Shown: positions 1 to 11,640 of the stretch, in pieces
How positions within the stretch are numbered: position 1 is the first letter of the stretch
How the letters are laid out: the number at the start of each line of letters is the position of its first letter
Assembly (NCBI GenBank): GCA_025084515.1
Contig: JAJAGP010000048.1
Coordinates: 773,026 to 837,025 of the forward strand
From: Ancistrus triradiatus
Taxonomy: Eukaryota; Chordata; Actinopteri; Siluriformes; Loricariidae
Reading direction: 5' to 3'
Length of the DNA stretch: 64,000 nt
Notes under the pieces: generated by a model
Database searches by the model: none
Told to the model about the DNA's origin: nothing
Seen by the model: the letters and a program-made list of their open reading frames with translations, nothing else
Position numbers and translations under genes: made by a program

Positions 1-269
1 CAAGTCACTTCAGACCATTGTTGAGTGGTTACCAAGGACATTATGTTATTGGGTAATAAAGAAGTGGGACATTCACAGCACGGGCACTTTTACTTTATGT
101 TGTTTAGCATCAGATCTTAGATTTTTTAGTGCTTTGAGAGGGAGACATCCTTTTTATAGGGTAGTACATTCCGACACATCTCTCCTCTAACCTGTGAAAC
201 CTCAGAAACTACTTCAGAAAGAGAGTTTATTTTTCTGGACCAGTATCCTAACAGCCAAATGAGTACAGG
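1..269. other. No recognised feature
   Basis: AT-rich single-copy-looking sequence leading into the first minisatellite. No coding frame or transposon end recognised. Confidence 0.5.
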
Positions 270-690
270 TGTTAAAGTATTGCCAAAAGTATTGAGACGA
301 AAACCCACATGTGACTAAAAGTATTGGAGCACAAACCCACATGTGGCCAAAAATATTGGGACACAAACCCACATGTGGCCAAAAGTATTGGGACACAAAC
401 CCACATGTGGCCAAAAGTATTGGGACACAAACCCACATGTAGCCAAAAGTATTGGGACACAAACCCACATGTGGCCAAAAGTATTGGGACACAAACCCAC
501 ATCTTGCCAAAAGTATTGGGACACAAACCCACATGTGGCCAAAAGTATTGGGACACAAACCCACATCTTGCCAAAAGTATTGGGACACAAACCCACATCT
601 TGCAAAAAGTATTAGGACACAAACCCACATGTGGCTAAAAGTATTGGGACACAAACCCACATGTGGACAAAAGTACTTGCAACATTTCAA
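270..690. repeat. 32-bp minisatellite, array A
   Basis: Thirteen or so units with an exact 32-base period: the segment cacatgtgg or a variant starts at 306, 338, 370, 402, 434, 466, 498, 530, 562, 594, 626 and 658. The unit holds the 10-base perfect palindrome CCACATGTGG, which contains an E-box, followed by ccaaaagtattgggacac. Some units (498, 562, 594) carry catcttg in place of catgtgg, so at least two unit types alternate. Several open frames run through the array on both strands because 32 is not a multiple of 3 and the unit has few stops; they are not genes. The second half of the unit matches the terminus of the Tc1-like element at 27044-27432. Confidence 0.97.
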
Positions 691-1793
691 GCACTGTTTT
701 AGGCTAGTACCTTTAGGCAATGCAGATCTAATTATAATTGTTCATTTACTAATTTATTTATTGTTTGGTGAAGGGACAATGAACCATTGGTTTAGTCTTT
801 TCCCAGAGATTTAATTCATTAGAACCGGAAAATTATCTTTCACTAATAATTAAGCGTACAAGCATCATAATTGAGCGTAGTCCTGAGCCCTCATTGTTAA
901 ACCAAACCACAGGCAACAACCTGTGATAAAACCTGACCTCCTTTTGCGACTTCACTCGCCTCCAGCGCGATAACCTCGGCGTGAGGGAGGCGAAAGCACT
1001 TCCCGCTGCAGGCATGTTTGTTTTCCTTTCTTATCTGACTCTGGCACCCTTCCATCAGCCCCCACCACTCCGCGTGTCCCCCTGTGCAGATTTCACTGCT
1101 GAGGAATTATGGGTGACTGGCTGTGTGCTTGCTCTCTCCGGGATGTCGAAGGCGCATTGCTGCTGCCGCCGCCCGCACGTACGGTCGCCTCTGAACCCAA
1201 CGCTAATCGCTGGCAGCTGTTGGATCGCGCTCGGGTCTGAATGGACCGATGGATGGATGGAAGGGAGGGTGGAGACGAAACGAGGGCTGCCCCACGTCTC
1301 CCACCCTAAGAGGGAATTCCTTTCTGGAACACAGATTCTCTGTTATTTTATTTTTTATCGCTTGTTTTGTTTTGTTTTTGCTTCAGTCGACGAATTGAGA
1401 TCGGATTGCGAACGTTTGCAGGAAGGTCCTTGTTGTTGCCTCGCTGAACCGCGACTCTCACGGCGGCGTCAGGAGATTACGCTAAAGCGTGAGAAAATAT
1501 TTGAAGTAAAGAAAGAAATGCAACTGATTTGGTTCCTATTTTTACGATTTATACAACGAGTGTTTCCAAAATGTGAACAATGTCAAAATGAGAGACTTGA
1601 CAAAATGAGAGGTTTTTAGGCAGATCTCCGCGCTCTTATCTTTTAGCGTTACGGTTTTCGGTAACGAGTGGCTCCTTTTATCAGGGCTTATTTGTTTGAA
1701 TGCTTGAGTGGCGGGTAGGAAATTCCACACGGCATTCCCAGGACCCTTTGCATTGCTCCCGATCAGGGCCAGATGGGATAGCTGTCCTGCCCT
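691..1793. other. No recognised feature; moderately CpG-rich part
   Basis: From about 950 to 1500 the sequence is richer in CpG than its surroundings. A 212-codon open frame crosses 981-1619 on the plus strand, but it has no domain, no conserved-looking motif and ends in AT-rich sequence, so it is not called. Confidence 0.4.
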
Positions 1794-1850
1794 CATCAGG
1801 TCAAGGTCAGAGGAAACTATGTCATATTTGCCACACACTGACATGTAGAT
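1794..1850. repeat. Direct repeat, copy 1, left of array B
   Basis: A segment starting atcaggtcaaggtcagagg recurs at 2495-2553 on the far side of minisatellite B. Over the first 30 bases the copies are identical; the rest matches with a few changes. Confidence 0.9.
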
Positions 1851-2049
1851 ATTAATAGGTTTGCAGTCCTTGAACACAAACCTGCACGTGGCCATCTGTG
1901 ATTTGTATGGGGAAGGGAAGGACGGAACATGTAACAGGATCAGGGAACAAGCCCAAATTAGAAAATACACTTTAGGAACAAGCCCAAAAAACCTCAGTCC
2001 ATGACTATAAGTATTTGTAAGCAACGTTTGTATGCTTACAAAAAAAAAC

Positions 2050-2492
2050 AGATGTGGCCAAAAGTATTGGGACACAAACCCACATGGCCAAAAGTATTGG
2101 GACACAACCCACATGTGGCCAGAAGTATTGGGACACAAACCCACATGTGGCCAAAAGTATTGGGACACAAACCCGTATGTTGTCAAAAACACTGGGACTC
2201 AAATTCACATGTGGCAAAAGTATTGGGACACAAACCCGTATGTTGTCAAAAACATTGGGACACATACACACACACGTACCAAAAAGCATTGGGATATAAA
2301 CCCACATGTGACCAAAATTATTGGAACCCAAATTTGCATGTGGCCAAAAGTATTGTGACACACACCCGCATGTGACCAAAAGTATTGGGACAAACCCAAA
2401 TGTGACCAAAAGTATTAGGACACAAACCCACATGTGGAAAAACTATTGGGACACAAACCCACACGTGGCCAAAAATATTGGAGCACAAACTC
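2050..2492. repeat. 32-bp minisatellite, array B (degenerate)
   Basis: Same unit as array A (catgtggccaaaagtattgg and neighbours) but with many substitutions and indels, so periods of about 30 to 33 bases. Variant units carry cgtatgttgtcaaaaacact. Array B is older or less homogenised than array A. The two arrays are 1.4 kb apart and in the same orientation. Confidence 0.95.
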
Positions 2493-2494
2493 CG

Positions 2495-2553
2495 ATCAGG
2501 TCAAGGTCAGAGGAAACTATGTCAAATCTGCCTCATGCTGACAGAGAGAGATA
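2495..2553. repeat. Direct repeat, copy 2, right of array B
   Basis: Second copy of the segment at 1794-1850. Together the two copies bracket a block of about 640 bases that includes array B. Confidence 0.9.
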
Positions 2554-3543
2554 AATAGTTTTGCTGGGTTCTGTAAGCATCGAGTCCGGAGAAACTTAAC
2601 GTGCCTTGATGTCAAACAGACGAATCAGTTTACGTAGGAGCCGATAAAGTTCTTGGCATTCAGAGAAAGAGATAGAAGGAAAGGAAATGCCAGTCGGATG
2701 ATTGGCAGCTGGCTTTGATACGTCCACAGCCGTTGCTCGTAAACCTTTCGTAAGTAAGTTCTGGGAAGCATCCGCCTCCTCCCGGGCATGATTCTCCTCT
2801 GTTGGGTAGTGACAAACACCATTCCTCCCGGTCTGACTCTCCCTTTCTGCACCCCTGTCCGTATCTCGCCTGTTGAAGCAGTCCAGCACCCCCTCAAACC
2901 GTCTCTGGAGGTGAACTCTCCAGCAGCGCCTGACGTCTGCCCGGGCTCCTTATCTATCTTCTCGCTCGGCTCGCTGTAAGTCAAAGCCGTGTACCCTTTC
3001 GCTGGTGCATCGTTTGTGCTTGTGGAGAATCGCACCCGTAGAAATTCCTCTGGTAAATTTTATGAAGTTGTTAGCGCTCGTTCTGTGCAGGCCGGGCGCA
3101 CAAAACCGCGGGAACGTCTCAGACCGGCCGTCGTCTGTTTATGCGCTCAGCCACAAGTGTGTTACGAATGTGCAGGGCACACATGTGGTCCTGGTTTTAA
3201 TGCATGAGGTCAAAAAGCAGCTGAGGACTCTCCCTCAGGGAGTCCACGTCACAACAGCTGGTCCCGGTGACACCGTGCCAACGCTAAACCATGACGTTAG
3301 CTCCGGTTTGATTTTCAATTCATCCATGGGCCATGTCAGGGTTTCAGGACACGACTGTAGACACAAGCACATGGTGGCTAGCTGAGGTGGTCCGGACCAC
3401 TTGGGTTGAGAAGTCCAGGACTTTTCAGGACTGATCTCGACCTTCTCCATCATGACCAGGACATGTTATATATCAGTATCATCAAGCTATCAACAGATAC
3501 CGGATGAAATTCAACACTGTTGATCCTGTGGATGATATGTACA
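2554..3543. other. No recognised feature
   Basis: Mixed-composition sequence. Open frames of 70 to 136 codons occur on both strands but overlap each other and show no recognisable domain. Confidence 0.4.
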
Positions 3544-3640
3544 CAGTGGTACTTCGGTTTTCGTCGTTAATTCGTTCCAGAAGGCACGTCCAGAACTGAA
3601 AACATCAAGCACCGAGCAAATGTTTCCCATAATTAATAAT
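3544..3640. mobile_element. Solo terminus of a TIR DNA transposon
   Basis: Starts cagtggtacttcggttttcg and continues with the ttaattcgttccagaag motif. This is the same terminal signature as the element at 8306-8775. No partner terminus was found nearby, so it is a fragment; the right edge is approximate. Confidence 0.55.
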
Positions 3641-5194
3641 GGAAGTTGAATGAATCGGTTCCAGACCCCCAGAAACTCCACACTGTATAAGGCATTATCA
3701 GCATTAATGGAGTTGTATTGTACAGGTGCTCCTTTATTTATGATGGGGATATGTTCAACAAATCCACCATAAGATAAATGGATCATGAACTGAGGAGTTT
3801 TATACAGTCAACAAAAAAGAGAAACTTCCCTTGTCCTCCTTGTCTCGTCATCAGTTCTGGTGGGTTTATGGGAGCGAATCTGGCAACCCTGAGGCATATT
3901 CTGAGCACACAGGCACATGGAAAGTTTTGCTTTATTAGACAAACCCAAATAAGCAAACACACTTTAGAAACTTGCTTATAATAAGCTGGACTTCATTATG
4001 GTGCACATAGAAAGGACATGATTGAAACACAGTTCTACAAACATAAACAAAGGAAATATATTAAGATTTAAAAAATACTAATTACATGGAACAAAGATTG
4101 TTGACGACTTCCGAATCTAGAGTCCAAGTCGAGTCTGAAGTCGCTGGGCGACTTAAGTCACGCCATCTCTGCCAGTCAGCTTCCCCTCGTAACACTGGGT
4201 GATAAATTCGATGTGACCTAGACCCTCAGGAGCAGGATAGCTGCTCCATCGGTGTCTAAACTCCAAAACAAATCCAAATGCTTGCTTCTATTTTCAGCCT
4301 CTCTGTGATGTCGTACCTCTTACCGATATCCATCTCGCCCTGTAGGTGATCCTGTTCCCATCGTCCTGCGACATTCAGAGTGACTGCGCCTGCCGGGACC
4401 CGGATGCTCCGGAGAATAGGAAGGACGAGAGCGTGCACTTTCTGGGCTGAGAGCGAGCGAGCGAGCAGAAGCGTGGAAATCCCAGTCAGAGACTGGACCC
4501 AGAGCGAGAGCTTCTTCCAGATATGCTGCTTCACAAGTGTACCTCCTGTCCTGTTCACACTCCTCCATGTCAACGTGTCCGCCTGTAATCCTCCGTCACG
4601 TTTTGGAAGGTCTACCCCCCCCCAAAAAAAGAAAAAGAAAAACGAGACAGGTGTGGGTTTAAACATCTGTACTGCAGAAGGATCCTGGATGAAAAGAAGA
4701 AAAGGATTAACGTTCTGGTAAACATGTAGGCCTGTGCCAGCAAAGTCCACGGCAAAAAAGAAGAGTTTTGCCAAAAGATTTGCAGATGTAGGTTCTAGTT
4801 TTGATTTATCTCCTTAGCTGTGTCCTCAGATCTGAAGCTTCTCCAGAAAGAAGTTTTCAGATCTGTGGTGAGATGCAGGACAGAAGGTCTGAGGGTCAAA
4901 TCGAAAATAACAAAATGAGATTCAATTAATGAGCATTAGGGTTGTTGGATGAGGATCCACGCCATCAGAACCTGGTTATACAGCAGAATGCGACATTTAG
5001 AAGACATGAAGAGGCTGTGCATCCAAAAGGATGGCTTATAAACTTCATATTAATCGAGTTGTTCAGAGTCAAAACTAGAAGCGTAATTTCATAGTTGTTT
5101 CGTAAATAATCTGGAGGTTTTGGAGAACATCAGTCGAGCTTAGACTGCTCCAACTTCTGTGAGGACGTTCCTTCTATTATCAGCAAATGTTCAA
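3641..5194. other. Mostly unrecognised; possible repeat scrap near 4105-4160
   Basis: At 4118-4160 a run of gagtccaagtcgagtctgaa-like words resembles a dispersed fish repeat with gagtc/aagtc periodicity. A C9/A7 tract lies at 4615-4628. The open frames here are not convincing. Confidence 0.35.
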
Positions 5195-5300
5195 ACGAGT
5201 TCTCATGCGATTGAGTCGAAGGCATCTGGATGTCTTTTGGTTCTTGAAGATGGTTCGCTGCTCACCCAAAAGGCTTCTTCACTTCTAGAAGCTGACAGGG
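5195..5300 (-). repeat. Dispersed repeat module, reverse copy
   Basis: Read on the minus strand it contains gaagtgaagaagccttttgg followed by a cttcaagaacc segment. Similar modules lie at 7795-7870 and 45740-45820 on the plus strand. I recall this module as a widely dispersed fish repeat, possibly from a retroelement 3' region; the family is not certain. Confidence 0.6.
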
Positions 5301-6805
5301 AAACTAATGACTCCCAGAGAAAAGCTGAACTGAAGCTGAAATCACATTATAGGATTTTAATGAATGATTTTAATGAATTTAATTGTACATTATGGTGGAA
5401 AATAAGTATTTGGTCAATAACAAAAGTTCAACTCAATACTTGTAACATAACCTTTGTTGGCAATGACAGAGATCAAACGTTTCCTGTAAGTCTTCACCAG
5501 GTTTACACACACTGTAGCTGGTATTTTTTGCCCATTCCTCCATGCAGATCTCCTCTAGAGCAGTGATGTTTTGGGGGGCAACACGGACTTTCAAACTCCC
5601 TCCACAATTTTCTATGGGGTTGAGGTCCCTGGATACTGGCTAGGCCACTCCAGGACCTTGAAATGCTTTTTCCGGAGCCCTCCATTGCCCGAGCGGTGGT
5701 GTGTTTGGGATCATTGTCATGCTGGAAGACCCAGCCCACGTTCCATCTTCAATGCTCTCACTGATGGAAGGAGGTTTTGGCCTAAAATCTCCACGATACA
5801 TGGCCCCGTTCATCCTTAGATTAACACGGGATCAGTACCCTTTGCAGAAAAACAGCCCCAAAGCATGATGTTTCAACCCCCATGCTTCACAGTAGGTATG
5901 GTGTTTTTCTTGGGGATGCAGCTCAGCATTCTTCTTCTCCTCCAAACACCATAAAAGTTTCCATTTGGTTTCATCTTACGACATGATATTCTCCCACTCT
6001 CCCCTCCTCTTCTGGATCATCCATATGCTCTCTGGCAAACTTCAGACTGGGGCCTGGGGACATGTACCAGCTTAAGCAGGGGGGCACGCCTGGCACTGCA
6101 GGATCTGAGTCCCTCTCGGTGTAGTGTGTTACTGATGGTAGCCTTTGTTACTCTGGTCCCAGCTCTCTGCAGGTAATTCAATCAGGTCCCTCCGTGTGAG
6201 TTCTGGGATTTTTGCTCACCGTTCTCATGATCATTTTTGAGCCCACGGGATGAGATCTTTGCGTGGGCCCCAGATCGAGGGGAATTATCAATGGTCTTGT
6301 ATGTCTTCCATTTTCTTACAATTGCTCCCACAAGTTGATTTATTCACACCAACCCTGCTTGCCTATTGTAGATTCACTCTTCCCAGCCTGGTGCAGGTCT
6401 ACAATTTTCTTCCTGGTGTCCTTCGACAGCTCTTTGGGTCTTGGCCATGTTGAGTTTGGAGTCTGACTGTTTGAGGCTGTGAACAGGTGTCTTTTATACA
6501 GATAACGAGGGGTCAAAACAGGCGCAATTTATACAGGTAATGAGTGGAGGACAGAAGAGCTTCTTAAAGATCTGTGAGAGCCAGAAATCTTGCTTGTTTG
6601 TGGGTGACCCAATACTTATTTTCCACCATTATTTACAAGTTAAATTCTTTTAAAAGCCTACAATGTCATTTCCCTGGATTTTTTTTCTCATTTTGTCTCT
6701 CATAGTTGAAGTGTATCTATGATGAAAATTACAGACCTCTCTCATCTTTCCAATTAGGAGAACTTGAACAATCAGTGGCTGACTAAATACTTTTTTGCCC
6801 CACTG
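5301..6805 (-). mobile_element. Tc1-like transposon, family A, left end truncated
   Basis: The right terminus, read from outside, is cagtggggcaaaaaagtatt at 6786-6805 and abuts a TA. The matching left terminus is missing; recognisable element sequence starts at about 5350. Transposase sense is the minus strand: the HDNDPKHT-type catalytic block lies near 5690-5740 and the helix-turn-helix region at about 6240-6450. Frameshifts and indels are frequent, so it cannot move by itself. A shorter relative lies at 13455-14079. Subterminal sequence with ctctcatagttgaagtgtat is shared by both copies. Confidence 0.9.
5503..5739 (-). pseudogene. Tc1-like transposase fragment (catalytic region)
   Basis: A 78-codon minus-strand segment contains the block VFQHDNDPKHTTAR, which holds the second aspartate of the DDE triad of Tc1/IS630 transposases. 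The PDLNPIE block that should follow is destroyed by a frameshift. It encodes no working enzyme. Confidence 0.85.
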
Positions 6806-7794
6806 TATGTCAAAAACATTCAATACTTCTCTTCAAATGTTAATTGTAATAAAATAAACAAAATATAAAATGGCGTCTGCAAACTCAAATAAGGACTAAT
6901 TCCGATGTCTTATTAAAACAACAGACAATAATACATTAAGCCTTCAAGAAACGACATAAATATAATAACTACTGTTAGAAAATCGACAAAAACACTACTA
7001 TAGTTTTTTAGTACTTTTGTATTATTTACAGCACCGGCCTCGAGTATATTATTGAGATTATACCACTGTTAAGTTATCGCCACTTCTTGTTAGATTTTAA
7101 GATGGGCAGACAAAAACAGTTTGTTTATCACCATTGTTTGAGGTAAAATCGTTCCATTCTGTAGTTATCTCGCTGCTAAAACATCATCATCAGACTACGA
7201 GGAACATAATTTCCCAGTAACTGTTTATTATACCGAAAATAAACAGAATCAGAAATGTTAAAGTTGGAGTTCTAGATCATCAGCAGCTTGGTCGGATTCA
7301 TAGGAGCTGGACTTAACAGATCCATGAATGAACCTCTGATCAGTCGTGGATGGTGTTTAATGAAAGACGCCGAGTTTAACACCAGCAAACGACGTGAAGA
7401 AAAACAGAAAGAATGGAGCTGATGGAACTGATGAAGCTGCTGATGCTGTATAACCCTCCCGTAACATTTCTGACTGATCCATCAAATGAAAACCAGGTAG
7501 AAGCTGATTCAGTTCATTTTTGTTGATGGGACTAAAACTGATCTTCAGTCTAGTTACTCTTCAGTAGAGCTGTGAACCCATTAACAGTCCAGGACCAAGT
7601 TTATTCTACCTCGTTTGTAAGGGTGATGAACCTTGGCTCATTGGAAGGATCAGACTGCTTATTATTTAAATCCAAACAAATGCTTTTAAAATTCATTATA
7701 ATTCATGTTGGCAGTTTTTCACTTGTATAATAATTTGTTCAAAAAGTCACTTTAGTAAATGTAACTCTTTACTGTCCACCTCTGCTAACTCACA
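6806..7794. other. No recognised feature
   Basis: AT-rich sequence between the family A transposon and the next repeat module. Nothing recognised. Confidence 0.45.
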
Positions 7795-7870
7795 CTTCTA
7801 GAACTGAAGAAGCCTTTTGGATGAGAAGTCAAACGTCTTCAATAACTAACAAAAAGTCCAGCTCAGATAC
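7795..7870 (+). repeat. Dispersed repeat module, forward copy
   Basis: Contains tctagaactgaagaagcctt, then a tggatgagaagtcaaacgtc segment and cttcaataac. It is the plus-strand counterpart of the module at 5195-5300. Confidence 0.6.
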
Positions 7871-8302
7871 TCTTGAATTCCCAAAGCGTTTCTCATTTCC
7901 GTGAAGGGATCAACATTTTCAGGTTCGTTTAAAGAGTTTTTTGAAAGGGCAGGAATTCTGTTTGTGGAAGGGGGACAGGTGTGAAATATTTCATGGTCTC
8001 CTGTTTCATGAGGACGCTTTGCCTTCAAAAGAGGAGCAATCCTCTTCATGAAGGGTCGTCTTCTTCACAAGGGTCAAGATTCCTTACCATGAGGGCGGTT
8101 TGTCAGTCCCTTTTGGAGAGTTGTGGCCCTTGTCGACAGGTGTGAACCATTTCAAGAGGGATCTTTCTTTAGATAAGAGGCATCCCTTCTTTTCTGAGAT
8201 GGGTCTCCAAGCAAGCATTACCTTTAGAGACATTTTTACGTTCCTGCTCCAGGGTGCAGCCAGATTATTGGACGTACACACCTCTCCTCACATCATTTAT
8301 TT
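7871..8302. other. No recognised feature
   Basis: Short open frames on both strands without motifs. Possibly the remaining body of the element whose end lies at 7795-7870, but this is a guess. Confidence 0.3.
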
Positions 8303-8305
8303 ATA

Positions 8306-8775
8306 CAGTGGAACCTCGGAATACGAAAGCTTCTTCATTTGGACATAGTGGCCTGTTTGAAATTTTTTTTTTGGGGTGTGTCTGAAATTGTCCACTCTTT
8401 AACTTGCTGCCACAGTCCCCCGTGATGAGCTTTTTTCAAATTCTGCTTTGTTTGGGGTTAGCATACATTGTCCTAAATTAATCATGGCCTCTAAGGAAGG
8501 TAGATGGTCAGTTTGACTCTCATTGTGATAGTTAAGGTGCTGTTGATTTAAATTTTTCAATTTGTTTTGGGTTCATTTCGCATGTGTAAAATTTTTGCAG
8601 GAAGCGTGGTTAGTGTGAAGCATACACAATTTGTAATTACATACGATTATGGGCATAAAAAACAATCATTTTGGGGGCGGGAACGGATTAATCCTATTTA
8701 CATTAATTCTTCAAACAAATCTGAATTCAAACTGCCTTCTGGAAGCAATTAAGTTCGAGTTCTGAAGTTCCACTA
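8306..8775. mobile_element. Non-autonomous TIR transposon (MITE), 470 bp
   Basis: Left end cagtggaacctcggaatacg; right end, read inward, tagtggaacttcagaactcg. The two match at most positions of the first 23. Both sides are flanked by TATA, which could be a 4-base target duplication or a TA duplication in TA-rich sequence. No transposase frame is present. The internal gaacggattaatcctattta motif is typical of this class of fish elements as I remember them. Superfamily not assigned. Confidence 0.8.
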
Positions 8776-8781
8776 TATACG

Positions 8782-9730
8782 GTCAAAGTAGGAGTTAGAG
8801 AAACGCTTGGCTCTTTGATTGGTTCTCCAAAACCTCTACCATAATGCATTCCCTCATTTTTGGGAGACCCTGACCAGGCACTGTTCTGCATCTGTGGAGA
8901 ATAAAGACGATGGACGAGCAGCGGCACAGATTCTTCAGCAGAGGTGAATGTCATTGTAAATACTCCATAGAGGCTTATTGAGGAGATTGTTTTGTGCTTC
9001 TATTTCGTGCATTTCCTTCATTTATATTTCTAAAAAAAATACAAAAACAAACAAAAAACAAGCGAATAGAGACAAAAGGGAAAAAAAAACTATCACGTTA
9101 AGTATTGTTAATCAGTATTTGTATCATAATGACCTCAGTTACTGCACTTTTAAGTAGCCATTAAGGGAGAAAAAAAAGTCCAAACTTTTTAGAAACGCTG
9201 CTATTCTAAGAGAATTTGAGAACTTTATGGTATTATGATACCCCCCACCCCCCCCCCCGTCCTTTCGTCGTGGTTATTGTCTTTCTCTGTAGCTTGGACT
9301 TTACTGATTAATGAGCAGCTGTTCAACAAGTCGCCCAAACAAACTCATCCTACGCCGAACCTAAAGACTAAAGACTCTGAGTGCGTCCGGGTTTAAGGAC
9401 TCTAACTTGTGTTGATTTGCATTATGTTGTTTTGTTGTATCTTCTGAAGTCAGCCTTTGGCACAACTTTTGAAGGACTGAAGGATTTGTTTCTTTGGATG
9501 AAGGAAAGCAGTGCCAAAAAAACAAACAAAAGAACTCTGAAGGGGATGAGACTGTTGTGTTGAAAATGGACGAGAAATATTATATATAGAGAGATTTTTT
9601 TGGTTGTTATATAGTTCGGAGAGCTTAAATTTATCACGCTGTCGTCACAGAAAGTGGGCGAGACTTTACCTGGGTCATAAAGGTCTCGTTTGGGAGTTAC
9701 AGTTGGCATGATGTTACTGATAGAGCATCG
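8782..9730. other. No recognised feature; poly-C tract at 9241-9259
   Basis: AT-rich with an interrupted poly-C run (ccccccaccccccccccccc-like) at 9241-9259. Nothing else recognised. Confidence 0.45.
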
Positions 9731-9746
9731 TACCCGTGTCATGTCA
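9731..9746 (+). repeat. Inverted repeat, left arm (16 bp)
   Basis: tacccgtgtcatgtca is the exact reverse complement of 10894-10909. The pair encloses the Tc1-like element at 10186-10808. Confidence 0.8.
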
Positions 9747-10185
9747 TTATTGTAACGTACAGGTTTGCACCATTTAACATCTGGGGTGGGTTCTGCTAAA
9801 CAGGACATTGACTGAAATTCGTCATTATCATTAGTGTTTTATTTTAGATGTTAAGATTAATTAAAGCACTATATGAAAACATTTAGTACGGTAATAATTC
9901 TTATCTTTTTATAAAACTAGAAACACTTATTGAGTGAAAGGGGTTTTCTGCCTGTGATTCTCTAATCTGTCAGCAGTTGTCGCCAGGGTTCACTCGTATT
10001 AGTTTTCTGTCATTCAGACATGAATTTGATGTATATGAGACAGATTTTAATTTCCTGTTATAATTCGTAAGTCCTCTTATGTTAAGCTTAACATGGACGT
10101 TAAATGGCGCTTACCTGTATAACGCTTGGTGTATGGACTTATTGCTCACAGGTATTGTTAACTTGCGTGTTTAAGGTGGCAGTAA

Positions 10186-10808
10186 CTTCAAGCTCCTGCA
10201 GATGGCGCTGCATGTGGATGACTGGGCTATTAATACCTTCTGGTGTGCGATGAGACTCGTGGATGGAATAGAGGTGGTACAGTCTTGTTCGATCTGTTGA
10301 AAACGTGCCGCAAAGCAACTTTGATTAATCTTCAAGTCATGAACAGTCCAATTTTTGTCTTTTCGCCCACTGTAACCGGGCAGCTTTGTGAGTAGGTGTG
10401 AGCAAAGACCTCTTGGGCGCCACTCTGCTCCGAATGGTATGCCATTCCCTGCGGAGAGTTCCAGAAATTGGTTGTAAAGGATCGGCGGCGACTTCTAGAA
10501 GCGAATCTTGCCTGGATCTGTATTCACAAGCTGTGAAATATGACATCAGTTTCAGACTTTTTAGGATTTTTGCCACTGCTGGACCTGTATCATTGTACGC
10601 TTTGATACACCTCCATACTCTGCTACTTCCTTTACACTAAGACCTTTGGCACACCCTCCTTTTTGCCATTTTCACTCTCATTTTCCACACATCGAACGAG
10701 ACATTCACTGCACTGTACCACCTCTTCTCAATCTACAAGTCCCATCATGGACTGTCAGATATTTATAGCCGGATTACCTTCATGCAATGCCATCTGCAGG
10801 AGCCTGAA
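10186..10808 (-). mobile_element. Tc1-like element, family H, with long terminal inverted repeats
   Basis: The left end (caagctcctgcagatggcgc) matches the right end read inward (caggctcctgcagatggcat). The match continues, with gaps, for over 100 bases: both arms share agaggtggtacagt and a gttcgat segment. The transposase remnant lies between the arms on the minus strand. Internally deleted and inactive. Confidence 0.75.
10337..10576 (-). pseudogene. Tc1-like transposase fragment
   Basis: A 79-codon frame contains LLTPTHKAARLQWAKRQK. This resembles the linker before the first catalytic aspartate in Tc1 transposases (known family pattern: ...HKAARLQWAR..W). It then runs into a stop before the catalytic block. 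A remnant only. Confidence 0.75.
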
Positions 10809-10893
10809 TTTCCGATCACCTTACCCACACAAGCTGACTCTGTCTTCTTTTTTCTTTGTCCAGGAGCTTATTATGACCATATATCAGAAACGC

Positions 10894-10909
10894 TGACATG
10901 ACACGGGTA
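10894..10909 (-). repeat. Inverted repeat, right arm (16 bp)
   Basis: tgacatgacacgggta, exact partner of 9731-9746. Confidence 0.8.
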
Positions 10910-11559
10910 TAAAACAGTTATGAGATGCCATGGGCATGTTCACGCCCGTCTCCTGCAAGGTTCAGGTTCAAAACCAACACAGATGATACCAGTACATACT
11001 CTGTATTGCTTCAAAGTGGGACACGTTGCCAAATCGATCTAATCCACCCATCTGTCCACCAGATTGGCATCTCTGAGAGCCAAAGCTTCTTTTTTCACCG
11101 TCTTTCTCTTTCTTGAGGCAAACGCAAGTTCTGGATTGTCGCTTCATCTTTAAAAGGGCACCATTTCTTAAAGCCATACGTAAGTGTTGATGTTTCCGAT
11201 GGGACGCTCGATGCCCGACTCTGCTGTACACCTCGGGATCTCTCTCTGTACCTCATGCTTGTAATGTTTGCTGCTTCGATATCATTTGGTTTTGCTTTTT
11301 TTATTTTTTATTTGCGTCTCTCAGTGATACGTTAACGGTGTACATAGTAGAACTATTTATTGAGAGTGTTATACTTTTTTTAAGTTATATTTTTAATGTT
11401 CATGTAAGTTATTTTTACATTGGTCTCATAAACATTACAAAAACGAAATGCCTCTGATTTCTAGTTTCTTATTTTGTCTGTATTTTTAATAATCAGTAAT
11501 ACTGAAAGTTCTGGGTGTAGGAGGGTCTAGGAGGCTTAAAATCTCAAGAGCTAATCTTA
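10910..11559. other. No recognised feature
   Basis: Nothing recognised. AT-rich from about 11290 on. Confidence 0.45.
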
Positions 11560-11561
11560 AC

Positions 11562-11640
11562 ATGTGACATGGCAACCACCGGGACTAGAACCCAAGTCCC
11601 TACGGCATTGGGCTAGAGACTAGAACTACCTAGTGCTCAT
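11562..11640 (-). mobile_element. tRNA-derived SINE fragment
   Basis: On the minus strand it reads ttgggttctagtcccggtgg, close to a polymerase III B box (GGTTCNANNCC), with a degraded tRNA-like stretch upstream. A similar fragment lies at 45015-45120. Short and without its 3' tail. Confidence 0.5.

Noticed and set aside
270..690. CRISPR-like array
   Set aside because: The 32-base units are continuous without distinct spacers and the genome is that of an animal; it is a minisatellite.
214..720. 168-codon frame with repeated CPNTFGHMWVCVPILLA-like units
   Set aside because: It is the 32-base minisatellite read through in shifting frames (three periods per 32 codons); overlapping frames exist on both strands.
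981..1619. 212-codon plus-strand frame
   Set aside because: No domain, composition not protein-like, ends in AT-rich sequence and has no splice or homology support.
9241..9259. Poly-C run as a regulatory site
   Set aside because: A simple homopolymer tract; similar ones at 15464-15478 and 35131-35140 have no consistent context.
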